Of a stretch of DNA of 64,000 nucleotides, positions 1-10,346 are shown one piece after another (positions within the stretch are counted from its first letter, which is position 1; every line of letters starts with the position of its first letter). The stretch lies in contig CM035312.1 in NCBI GenBank assembly GCA_002900995.3, positions 1,054,001 to 1,118,000 of the forward strand. Reading direction: 5' to 3'. The position numbers and the translations under genes are program-made. The notes below the pieces were generated by a model. It was given only the letters and a program-made list of their open reading frames with translations, was not told the DNA's origin and searched no databases. The DNA is from Ganoderma boninense. Lineage: Eukaryota; Basidiomycota; Agaricomycetes; Polyporales; Polyporaceae.

Positions 1-845
1 ACAAACTTGTCCGCTGAGATCACGCTGGTAGATGAGTCAGCTTTAGGGTAGGGATAAAGATTAAAGCAAATATACTCACGTCGCGATGGGAAAGATACCA
101 GAAGCGAAGAGCCCCACCATCAACCTGCAGAATGTCATGACTGAGGCGGACTGAGATAACGCACAGCCCATGTGGAAGAGCTATCCATTTATGAGCGAAA
201 TATACAGTCTTGAGTTGAAGCAGTAAGGCTCACCGCCATCCCATTGAGGCAAATCAGCAGAACACGCTTGCGACCACGCTGCCGGAAGTTCGGGACAGGC
301 CGCTGTACAAGAAAGTTTGAGGACACACCTGGTCTGCGAGCCAGCCCCACAACGGCGAGACCACGCAAAGACAGATCTCATAATGCGAGAGGGTGAGCCT
401 GACCATCCATGGGTCGAGTTTGAGCTCGGCGATAATCTGGGGGGCGAAGCCCACAAGAAAACCGGAGCACAAGAGGCTTATGCCATCAAATCCATCAACG
501 AAGACCAAATGCGAGTACACCTTGAAAGATACTTACGAATACCATGCTAAGAGGGAAGTCGCGATCTGTATGTAGAACAAGTACCACTTGGACCATTTCT
601 GACGACTGAAGGTCAGCGATATCGTTGGATGCGAAAGGAAGGATAGCTACCCGAGGGTCAATGTCTACGCCTGTTTCGAACGTAACCAAAAACGGGTCCG
701 ACTTATATCTGCCATTACCGGCGGCAGTCTCCTGCGGGTGCACCAGAATAGATCCTGCAGGGTCCTCTGATTTGGACTGGTCGTTCATGGCTGCCGTCTG
801 TATGCCTGTATAGGCCAATTCACTTTCGTCGTCCTTGTAGTCCAT
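1..845 (-). CDS. MFS (DHA1-like) drug/metabolite exporter, 5' part, cut by window edge
   Basis: Major facilitator superfamily exporter; in DHA1-type fungal members, proton-driven efflux of small molecules at the plasma membrane. Exons in transcript order: 845-651, 598-537, 476-329, 278-234, 180-80, 24-<1. All junctions keep frame with GT..AG introns of 50-60 nt. A 65-residue hydrophilic N-terminus ending DPR is followed by KWSKWYLFY leading into TM1. Loop 2-3 carries the family motif A form GWLADQ-RGRKR across an intron, then GCALSQS and the TM4-like MVGLFASG. The start is the only ATG in frame ahead of the acidic leader. Exon lengths 62, 148, 45 and 101 nt match those of the paralogue at 3649-6106 exactly, so the two arose by duplication. 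The 3' exons lie left of the window. Substrate unknown. Confidence 0.85.
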
Positions 846-2355
846 GCTGACGGACTATGTTAGTGTGTGAAAAGTAGGATGTGGGTAATGAGTGTGTGTA
901 GGGGAGAAGGAGGCGGGGGGAGGGAGTTGAGAGATGGAGGAGAGAGAAAGGGGTCTGCAGCGAGTTGGACGTCTTCCGACACCGTCTGAGAAGGTCTTTC
1001 ACAGAAGCCCACAGAAGTTACTATTCTGCTGGTTGCCCATTTGCCATGTTCGAGTGTGACGATCGAAAAGTACGAACACGACTTGACGTCGACGTCAACC
1101 CGACGCCCTCGTTTAACAGGGCGCGTCATGAGCACACGGTCAACATGGATGCACTTAGTGAAGGCCAAAGAGCAGCGACAGCGTGGTGCTAGATGAACTG
1201 TCTGTAGAGCCAAGCATCGGTTGCGAGAAGACGGAGGAGAGGAGAGGAGGAGCAAGAGGAGAAGCTTGAGCTCTCGGCTTTGGCGCGCCCGGAAATGACC
1301 GACCGTAGTAAAGCCGTCGCAATCTCTAATCCTACTTACCGCCACTAGCTGACCTTTAAATGCAATCCCGCATCAGATACAACCAAGACTTGGAGTCAAG
1401 GACATTACTATTCCTGTGCGGCCGGTTTTGCAAAATCCTCAGATTTTGCAAAACCCCCAGTTCTCGCTCTTCCCCTCCAGTTTTAATAGTGTGGCTTCAA
1501 TATCTCATACCTACCAATCCTTAAAACATGTTGATGTATGTTTCAAAATATTCGAGTGGAGTGAGGTGTTCGGAGAGCGTAAAATATCTGGTTACACCTC
1601 TCGACTAGCCGGCGCTAATTGAGATCTACATAGAACGAGGGCACGGACGCTCACAATTTTTTCTGAAAGTGAGTTTAACTCACTGTACTGGCAATGGAGT
1701 CAGCCCGATTTTTCGCATGGTGGATGAGAGGGTAGAGGTTGCAGTTGTGCAGAACCAGCCACCCTCGAGCGTGATTTTACAGTGATGGTTTTAATCTCCG
1801 CTGCCTAGCGCTTAGCTGATCCGGCTGAGGCTCGAGGGCAACAGCAGGGCAGCCATCAATTGTGCCGATGTGACCCGGGCGTGACGAATTTTGCAAAGCT
1901 GGTCTGCTGTACACAAAATCCAGGCACATTTCTTGCATCCCTCCTCGCCATCCCTCCAGTCCCCGAATATCTTGAAGACCTGGACCTAATATCGGGCTCA
2001 GAAGCACCTATCGAACGAGCCCAAAAGCGCCCGATTCTGGGCAGTAACGCGCGAGAAACGGCCCAATCGGTGATGGGTTTTGCAAAACCGGTACAGGAAT
2101 AGTACTAGAAAAATCAGTTTGTCAGTAATATCCGAGGGACCGGCGAACCACTCTCCAGCTGCGTAAGCAAACCTGAATTCCGAATGGCCATCGACAACTC
2201 ACGAGGACTAAGGAAGTATTTGACAAGTGTGCCCTGGTGGATCCCTTGTGCACCCTGCTGCACCCTAGTAACGAGCCCGCACTTCTTCTTAGTCTTCCCT
2301 ACTACGATTCTGAATTCCGCCGGTAAGTCCCGGCACATCGTTGCCCCCTCGACAC
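846..2355. other. Divergent intergenic region between MFS exporter and GST
   Basis: No supportable gene. The first 120 bases upstream of the exporter are an A/G-rich stretch on the plus strand, so a CT-rich leader on the exporter's strand. Four copies of a TTTTGCAAA core occur between 1424 and 2089 (1426, 1444, 1889, 2078), the last inside the perfect palindrome GGTTTTGCAAAACC. They are candidate shared regulatory sites. Confidence 0.6.
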
Positions 2356-2363
2356 TATAAAAA
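2356..2363 (+). promoter_or_regulatory. TATA box of the MAPEG GST gene
   Basis: TATAAAAA lies 95 bases before the ATG at 2458 and is followed by a CT-rich leader, as usual for strongly expressed basidiomycete genes. Confidence 0.6.
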
Positions 2364-2457
2364 GCCCGCAGACATTGCACCACCTCTCACGACTCCTATC
2401 TTCCTATCCTAAACCTCTCAAACCCACGTCCAAGACCCCTTCGCTTCCCAACTAAGA

Positions 2458-3205
2458 ATGTCTATCGTCCTTCCCAAGGAGTGAGTTCTGCAGCATGTCA
2501 TTCGCCGCCCATGCATATCGTGTTGACTTGCCGTCGGACAGGTACGCGTACCCTGCAGCTGCGGCTGTTTCGACCTTCTGGCTCCTCCTCTACCAGACGG
2601 CCCGAGTCAGCATGGCCCGCAGGGCATCCAAGGTCGACTACCCCCAGGGTTGGTAACTTGCTAGCCTACTACACAGTATTTCCCTTGAATTGCCAGTCTG
2701 AATGTTCCTGGACAGTCTATGCGGAAAAGGCGGAAGCCGCTGAGAACCCCGCTGCCTTCAAATTCAATTGCACCCAGCGTAAGTCATGGAACGCGAAGCC
2801 GCCACCTTCTCGGGACTGATTTATCATTTCTCTCAGGTGCTCACCAAAACACCCTCGAGAGCTTGCCGGTGATCCTTGCGAGCACCCTCATCACCGGGGT
2901 GAAGTATCCCAGATTTGCCGCGTCTCTCTGCGGTGTCTGGACCGCGTGCCGCGTCGTTTACACCATCGGCTACTCGACCGGTAACCCCAAGAAGGTCCGC
3001 GACGCCACTCCTTCCTTCGAGCGGTACACTGACATATGGCTGGTAGCGCAACCTGTTTGGAAACTTCTTTGTGATCAACCTGGCCACGCTCGGTGAGTAT
3101 CCCTTGAACGGAGGCCGCTATCATCGATAGCTGACTTTTCAATGTTTTCCAGGCCTTCTTGTTGGTTCGACTGCCACTGTAGTGTCCCTGATCCGCTCGC
3201 TGTAA
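2458..3205 (+). CDS. Microsomal glutathione S-transferase 3-like protein (MAPEG family)
   Basis: Membrane-bound glutathione transferase/peroxidase of the MAPEG family, acting on lipophilic electrophiles and lipid peroxides in endomembranes. Exons: 2458-2480, 2542-2648, 2716-2778, 2837-2994, 3047-3092, 3153-3205, giving 149 residues, the family's usual size. The MGST3 signature FNCTQRAHQNTLESLP spans an intron; before it is YAEKAEAA and after it a TM-rich half with YTIGYSTGNPKKR. The start MSIVLPKEY is typical of the family. It lies between two MFS exporters and converges with the one at 3649-6106, which suggests conjugation plus export; that functional link is inference. A TATA box sits 95 bases upstream. 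Confidence 0.93.
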
Positions 3206-3648
3206 TTCCCTTATTCCGTGCTAGTCTTGTAGTCCGAGCTAACTCTCAAATAAGTCTCGAGCTCGATGACCAGGTTATTGGGTGCATGGCGTCTGAGATT
3301 GACATGGGGAGACAGTGGATTGCCTATGTATCAGGTTGCTTGCAACGACCCCCACGCGCTCGCCGTGACACAGGGGTTGAACTTGGGCGGAGAGCACAAC
3401 GCGGTACCAGCTGCAAGAGTGCTGCCCTCGTCGAGCGAGGTAGCAATGTACTTCATCTTTGACAACTCTCCGATCAACGATGATGGACTGAGGGGCACCA
3501 GCCCGAATAAATCGGATTCGTGAGTTACATAACAAAATCGTAGGGCATCAGTGTTCGTGAGGTCTCGTTCTTACATAACATGCCGTGAGTCGTGCAAGAC
3601 AGATGCGTCGGAAGAGAAGGAAGAGAAGGATGGGAATATCCAAGTCCT
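3206..3648. other. Convergent intergenic region (GST / MFS)
   Basis: Holds the 3' untranslated regions of the GST (plus) and the MFS exporter (minus). I see no further gene. Confidence 0.5.
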
Positions 3649-6106
3649 TCACTGGATATAACGTGAGTGTTCTCGCAACACCCGGCCGTACCTAGCAGAA
3701 GCGTCAGTTCCCACCACACATTGACGAGTGGAAGAGAGCGCAACGCCGCACCTCTTCAGCAGCCAAAGGAATGGGATAGTGATCAGCACGCCGGCGCCCG
3801 CAACAAACATAGCCCATCGGGGGGTCAAGACTTGCATCATCCGGTCCGAGAACAACTTTGAACCAACGATTAGATGTTGTATTTAATGAATCCACGATGA
3901 TGGAACGCACCGGAAAGACAGACTGGAATATGGACATGGCAACGATGCACCATGCGAGCGAGCTTCCGGCGTATCTTTCGTACAGGTCTTCAAACACGAA
4001 CGTCAGTCAACGGGGCCTAGATGGCCGCAGAAGCGATGGACTCACCCATGACGTAGTTGAACATGACCAGCTGAGAAATCGGGATCAGCACATACGGACC
4101 GCACGAGAAGGAGACAACGTCAGACTGACCACTATCTGGACCGAAGATAGGCCCATCATAAGGCTGCCCACAATCGGGACCCAACCACTGATGTTCGGCG
4201 TGAGCGTTGCGCTGATTCAAGCATCAGCACAATTCCCTCAGCATACGGCGGTAGACATACCCAGACCACACGAAAGAGACGGTGAGCATGATCGAAGCCC
4301 ATATCGCCAGCTGTATCCGCGTCTCGGGAGGGCTGCGGTCTGGCGCATACGCTCGACCCCACCGCAGATAGACGTGAGGGTGGATCACCAGAACGTACTA
4401 AATAATAGACACCTTAGCGCTGCGAAGGGCGGAGGACAAAGGGTGCTCGCTTACTATGAGAGTCGACACAAGTTGACCGATGGTCACTAAGAAGTTACCA
4501 GAGCCAACAAGAATGACTAGAACCACAAGGAGCGTGACTCCGGGTTCGCACGCTTTTGAGAGCAGGGATACGCACCAGCCCCGTCACTGTGTGGGTAGTT
4601 TTCGAATGCGGCCGGGAAGGCTGCGTAGCCGATTTGCAGGGATGCCATCAGGACCTGAAAATACCCTTCAGCCAACGCCTACAAACGGTTCGAAGTGAAT
4701 AGACGACACCCACCATCAGATGGAGACAGGTTCCCATCAAGAGCGGCTCGCGGAGCAGCCCAAATGGTCTGGACAGGACTTGGCGGATGGACAAGGGCCA
4801 TGCCTCGTGCAGGAACACCTCCGACGGCGCAAGGTAACGGCCGTCTTGAGTCTTCAGACGCATACGTTTTGCGTAGTCCCTCAGAAGCTTGGGGCTGTGC
4901 ATGAGTTAGCCTTGCGCAGCATCCACGATCGGGAACAGAAAGCTTGCCGGTTTGTTTCTCCGAAGATGAACGTTACGACGAGAAGGAACACGCCGGCCTG
5001 CATCCCCTATGTCAGAACCCACGGGTTGTGGGAGCAGTGGAGGTGCAAGACGACGGACACAGATGATGTACATCCAGCCAGGCCCGCGCCAGTCACTCGG
5101 CCCAAAGAAGGAGGCCAAAAACTCTGCCCTGTTTCAAGACATCAGGTTTGGGCGGATTCCTATGAAACGAGGTACGTACGTCGAAGGCAAAGTGATCGAA
5201 TAGACGGTGAACGCTATTCCTCTGTCTCGAGATGGATGTTCCCAACTAAAACGGAACGGTGAGCACGGGCAATTTTAGATGTCAGGGGACACTGACATGT
5301 CGGACAAGGCCGCCCTGCAGAACAGCGTCAAGTTGAATGAAGGAGAGAAGCAGCGAAGACACGAACATGAAAATCGGGGGCGAACCGGCCCCGCAAAATC
5401 CAGCGAGGATCTTGAAAAAGAGGAGAGACGCGGCGTCTCTGGACAACGTCGCGCCTACCGAGAACACCTGCAGATGCAAATGAGTGACGAACAACGCCGG
5501 AGGTGACAGACGGGCTTACCGTGAACAAGAGTAAAGACATGGCCAAGGTGGGCTTGCGGCCGTACTGGATGTCGGTTAGACCAACGTTACGAGCGTCGTT
5601 CGCCTGTTTCCCCAACCAACCTTGTCCGACAGCGCTCCCCAGAAGAGGGGGCTGACACACAACCAGATCGTGCTCCGACAGACGAGTAGCTGGAGGACGA
5701 CTGAGTTGAAGCCGAATGCTGCTTGAATCTCCTCCGCATAAGACGCTTGGATGCCGGTCCCAGTGATCCTGCACATTGCAATCGAACAATGAGAGGATGT
5801 TCCGGTCGTTAACCCTCGCAGCACCTACATCGTGCACACGCAACACGTAATTAAGACCGAGATCATTTTCTTGTACCACCGGGACCATTTCTGGAGGAAG
5901 AATGAGGTGAAATCAGAAGGCGTCATATGTATATGCCATCCGCAATGCGAGCCACTTACCCGGGGGTCGTTGACCCCTGGCTCCTCGAAGCCGACGACGA
6001 GCACCGCGGTTTCCTGGGTGATCGGCGAAGCTTTCTCTGTTTCAACCACTTCCACTGAGCATTTCGTGTCAAGTTTCGAAGCATGCGTGACTGGGGTCCC
6101 AGCCAT
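3649..6106 (-). CDS. MFS (DHA1-like) drug/metabolite exporter, complete paralogue
   Basis: Twelve-TM major facilitator. First exons in transcript order: 6106-5960, 5890-5829, 5768-5621, 5564-5520, 5467-5367, 5314-5297 (18 nt), 5245-5180, then from 5128; several further short exons follow. Visible markers: NDPR-KWSRWYKK before TM1, FWGALSDK-YGRKP (motif A), AALSDIWEHPSRDRGIAF in the TM4-5 region, a long central cytosolic loop with LLRDYAKRMR and a SRPFGLL stretch, then TM10-12 with MFEDLYERYAGSSLAW. The C-terminus FLWLLKRYGRVLREHSRYIQ ends at TGA 3649-3651 after a last intron. Exon lengths match the partial paralogue at 1-845. Expected location is the plasma membrane; substrate unknown. Exons between about 4.9 and 3.8 kb were not all fixed. 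Confidence 0.88.
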
Positions 6107-8434
6107 GATGCGGAGTGGTTCAGATGCAAAGCTAGACGGCGTGAGGAGGTGTTGGTGGTCCCAAAAAAGTGTATCGGAGGCGAGCTATATACAATGTCGA
6201 GCCTGCCACGGGCGTGTCACGGGGGTCAGTCTAAGAAGGGAACGAATGTGCAGCGCCGCAGCGCCGTCCCGTTTGCGTTACGGACGTACCAGGTCCCGTA
6301 CTGCGCATCATCATAAAACGCAGATGGAAACATGCCCGGAGAGTGAAGACTCACATCTTGAACCGAAGAGCACGACACATGCGGCTTCAGGACTGGTCGT
6401 TGCCTGCATCCATTTGCTTTCCGGCACCCGACGTCGCTTGGGAAGTCACCGAGAGAGGAGATGTCAATCCCGCTCCCAAACAACGCACCACCCAGCCTCC
6501 GTCGACTCCGGCTTTGATAACCCTGCGTCGCGGGGTGACATAGATCGAGAGAAGCGGCGAAGGAAACTATCTAGAAAGGGAGTCTACATCAAGAAATGAG
6601 GTCATGGAGGCGTCGAAGAGGTCACCGCCAGCTCTGGAGGGGGTATGACAAAAGCTGAGTTAGGGTATGAACATACGTGGATTTGGGTTGCGTCACCCGC
6701 AATATGAGAAATGCACCGCTAACACGTTCCGTTGAGGCAAAGGGGCTCTACACGGATGTCAATTAGCAAACCATGCTACCGTTATATTAACATAGACACA
6801 CGTACTTGGACGGCATCCCCAGGAGAACTTCACTTTGAGAGCCGAGTAGTCGAAAGCTTAGCACTTGACTTCGTTCTTCTTCGGTCGCCACCCAAATATG
6901 ATTCGGCAGGGGCCAAAGAGACTCCATATAAGTATTGACGAAACGTCTCCATGCCCACGTCGAACGTATTTTGTGCGGACATTGTCAGTCGAACTAAACG
7001 CGTCATCCAGGAGGTGCAGGGTGCCGGAAAGAGTCGTGGAGGAGCTCAGCACTTTCTTTCGTTGTTCAGTGGACAAGAAATTAGGCCCTGGAGAGAGACA
7101 GAGAGACAGAGAGACAGAGAGAGCCCGTCGACCACTTCTGCCCCGACAGGTGGCAGAAGTTTACCGGCCGGCACGATTCTGGCACCACGAAAAGCAACAT
7201 AATTCGAGACAAAAGGCGGCAGGAGGAAAATTACGGGATGACACCACTTGTCGACTTGTATGCATGTTCAGTGGTCCGAGAGTTTTTGACGACGGCATGG
7301 ATGGGGTCAAGGGCGCATACATTGATAGATCCTTGGCTTCCCAAAGCTCCATTGATGAGCTCGTTAGCGTGATAGCCCCGCATAAACCAAACTCGGATCC
7401 CGCGAGGCAGAGAATAACGTACCGCCTGACTTCGTATCTACGCCCCTCTACATGCATTTGAGCCCACCAAGAGTACAGACTTCCTTCTCGGCTACCAACG
7501 TTTTCAAGGTCTGGCTCAAGTCACCGGAGCGACAGTTCTTCCTCGGAACATGCGGTCCCGCACCCCCTGCTTCCCTGCAACCCATTCCAGCGCGCGCGAT
7601 TCCAAGAGCCCATTGTAGAAAGGCAGGTACATCCGGGAGCAGTGCCCAGCTTCCGCGCCCCCTTGACTAGGCTCACATCGCTACGGTGAATCCGCAGGTT
7701 GCACATTGTGGTGTGCAGGCGATCATGTGGGCAGTATGCGTGCGATTGTACGCCTGTGGACAGCAGGGGATAGATGCGAGCGTTCCGCGTAGGACCCGCT
7801 CAACCGCAGCGATAGTCCGTTCCGTAATCGTGCTTTTCACGGGGAATATAGTGTCTGGCAGAGGAGAGCACCAGCGGCCATGCGTCGCCGTTTGGAATCC
7901 TCCTGGGCAACAAGTTAAGGCTCGTCAGGAGGTCATCTACGTGATTGAAATATGGGCCCAAACCTTGACAAGGGACTTGCCCGCTGTACTGCTTCCTTCG
8001 GCCAACCCTGGTGCACGGAAAAGATGCTCAAAGCTCTGCCGCATCCACTGGCTCACGGGCAGAACAGACAACTCTGCAGCCTAAGGTGGCCACGTTTTAG
8101 ACCTGTCCAGTTTTGAGAGAACACTACACAACCGCCTCGCAAGAGAGAATCAAGACTAAGAGCTGTTGTAGAGTAGCAGACTAAGTACTAAGCAGTGGCC
8201 ATGCCACGCACGGTGATGGGGTGGAAGAAGGTGCCGGTCTTCGGGGTGCACCGGGACGGGTTTCCTTCCTTTGCAAGCCGAGCGATAGGCGCCCATACCG
8301 ACGTCTCGGAAACATCCGGACGAGGGCTTTTGAGTGTGGAGGTCGTCGCCAGCAGCCACGACCATCTCACTCCCGCCATGTCCTAGTGCGTTCTCGCCTT
8401 TCAGCCTGCCTCTGCATCCATCTCACACCTGCCT
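6107..8434. other. Intergenic, no named gene
   Basis: Only short, unsupported frames on both strands. A short microsatellite with an 8-base unit (GAGAGACA-like) occupies about 7091-7123. A 63-residue minus-strand frame at 8188-8379 has no recognisable domain. The last 40 bases form the leader of the ATP synthase gene at 8435. Confidence 0.5.
7091..7123. repeat. GAGAGACA-type microsatellite
   Basis: About four near-perfect copies of an 8-base purine-rich unit in tandem. No sign of function. Confidence 0.7.
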
Positions 8435-8810
8435 ATGTATAGCGTTATCCTTGGCCGTGCCATCAAAAACGAATACCTCGCCCTGGGCACCATCTTCGGC
8501 ACGGTGGGGCTTTCCATGCTCGCCACGAGCGGTGGCAAGAAGGACGCTTCGGCAGCCAAGCCCACCCTCGCGCAGGTGAAGGACACGGTCAAGATCGATG
8601 CCAGCTCAAAGTACGTTCCACCTCTGCCTTTGCATCTGTGGTTGGAGTGCTGATTATTGTGCATCTACCCCGCTTCGCTGTGCAGGGAGGAGGAGGACTT
8701 GTACGTGCCTATATCTTTACATGGAAGAGAGAACGGACTGTCGACAACTGACCAGGATGAACAGCATCCGCAACTTCATAGCAGAAGCGGAGAAGGATTC
8801 GAAACACTGA
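8435..8810 (+). CDS. ATP19: Mitochondrial F1Fo ATP synthase subunit K
   Basis: Small inner-membrane subunit of the F1Fo ATP synthase that helps stabilise dimers. Exons: 8435-8610, 8686-8700, 8756-8810, giving 81 residues. The N-terminal block with LGRAIKNEYLALGTIFGTVG is the diagnostic stretch; a single TM segment covers about residues 16-31, followed by GGKK. The C-terminus IRNFIAEAEKDSKH is the usual acidic end. The middle exon is a 15-nt microexon encoding the EEED acidic patch; phases on both sides check. Confidence 0.93.
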
Positions 8811-9047
8811 TTTTGTTTTTACTACCACCCTTGCTGTCGCGCCACGGTCATCGTAGCAGTTTAATAGACACTTTGGCACTCTGCGCGACTCTCCGATGCT
8901 TGCTCTTTGCCGCTTGCGTGATATTTTGCATGGTCCTCTCCCTACGAATAGCACGGCGTGCGCCGTGCATGTACGAAGCAAGAAGAGATGCAGCTGCGCG
9001 TGTGTTGGAAGCGTGACGAGGTTGGTACTGGTTGCGGCTCGGCTTCC

Positions 9048-9126
9048 AGCTGGTGCCGAAAAGAATGCCCGACGTGCCTTCGCGCGCCAATTGACACAAA
9101 CTGCGCCAAACAATCCCAAAAAATCG
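9048..9126 (-). repeat. Left arm of inverted repeat pair
   Basis: Bases 9048-9076 are the exact reverse complement of 10145-10173 (29 of 29). Similarity continues, diverged, for about 50 more bases on the outer side of the exact core of this copy when read as reverse complement, and more weakly on the other side. The translated frame SGILFGTS is shared by both copies. Confidence 0.85.
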
Positions 9127-10091
9127 AAACAACTCAGAAAAATACTCCTTACCCAGAAACGCCTCCCTCTCATCACTTTGCATGTCTTGGAACCTGCCTT
9201 CATGCTCGACATGCCGGATAGTCACAAGGTTCTGGAGGAAATCAAACTTGGCGCGCTCCACGCTGCTTCCGTTGTCTCCAGCAACATTGCGCTCGGTACG
9301 CTCGTTTACTCATGCTCCGAAGCTAGCAAGTTTTTCAGCCGCGCTATACGATGCACACCGTACCCACTCGTATGCACTTCCCCGTCTGCAGGTATTCTAG
9401 AACCTCCGAACTACTCTTGTCGAGGACGACCGTGCCCGTTGCCAAATATGGAAGTGCCACCTGGCCTCGCGACGGCAACCCGATCGGTTTCTAACCCTAG
9501 CGGATGGAGTGGGGAGTAGACTGGATAGTCAGATATGCAGAGTTAGGTCCCGAGCCTCATGGTAAGTGTGTCATTGCGGTCATCTTCGCGCATCCCTAGT
9601 CCAGTTCAATTCTCCCCTGCGATGACCCGTTGATGACCGCCTGAGCGGTAGGAAGCGGCGAGAGTCATCTACCCAACCTCGTTTTGCATAATCCATCGCG
9701 CTTCATCCCAATTTCACCGTCAGTGTATCCCACTTTTTGTTGTTCTTTCCGGAGCCCCCACCACCCGCGATATACAGCAGGTTAGCGCCCGTTCATGTTC
9801 CGCCGTCCCTCCACCACTTCCTCATTCGTCCTCATCTGACCGTAAATTCGTTTATTTCATGATGTATTGAGTCTGGATGAACACCGGACGCACAGTAACT
9901 CCCAATCTTTACGACTGCCCTGGCTGTCGTCCATTCTCTTGGATCTGGCGCGATCACGTTTTCATTCACCACTTCAACTCTCCCACTACCTCTTTTGATG
10001 TGTAGTAGCAAAGACATAATATAAGGGCCAAATGGATGCAGTGTCTTCAGTAAAGTACGCAGTTGAGGGACGGGATGAATTTTTTCCATTT

Positions 10092-10173
10092 TTTCGAATT
10101 GTTTCGACGACTTGCGTCAAGTTGGGCGAGTTGGCGCTCGGAGACACGTCGGGCATTCTTTTCGGCACCAGCT
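10092..10173 (+). repeat. Right arm of inverted repeat pair
   Basis: Partner of 9048-9126 in opposite orientation. It lies 170-250 bases upstream of the start codon at 10347, so it may belong to that gene's promoter or to a small degenerate transposable element with the left arm as the other end. Confidence 0.85.
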
Positions 10174-10346
10174 GTCGCCTAAGAGCCGTCTCCACCAACC
10201 GGCCCAGTCTCAACTTGCTTCTCTATCCACATCCATACCTGTGCGCCGCCTCGCATTCCTTTTCCTGTCGCTCACTCTGCAACGGCCATCCTACTGTACT
10301 TGCACAAACAACACTCTGACTTTACCTTTACGTCTCCGATGCCAAT

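Larger units (their letters stand above)
8811..10346. other. Intergenic region holding a 1.1-kb inverted-repeat pair
   Basis: No recognisable gene. It contains two inverted copies of an approximately 80-bp sequence (see the two repeat features) enclosing about 1.07 kb. Open frames on both strands (for example 8896-9519 plus, 207 codons) have no domain I recognise, and exon-like splice signals do not organise them into a gene. Confidence 0.5.

Noticed and set aside
303..328. 26-nt intron in the first MFS gene
   Set aside because: Too short for fungal splicing. Moving the acceptor to 279 gives a 50-nt intron and restores the LADQ-RGRKR motif.
521..536. 16-nt segment GTAAGT..CAAG as an intron in the first MFS gene
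   Set aside because: Below splice size; the acceptor at 477-478 gives 60 nt and matches the paralogue's intron length.
8188..8379. 63-codon minus-strand frame (and a 63-codon plus frame over the same bases)
   Set aside because: Two opposing frames of equal size, no recognisable family and no splice support; probably chance or the leader of ATP19.
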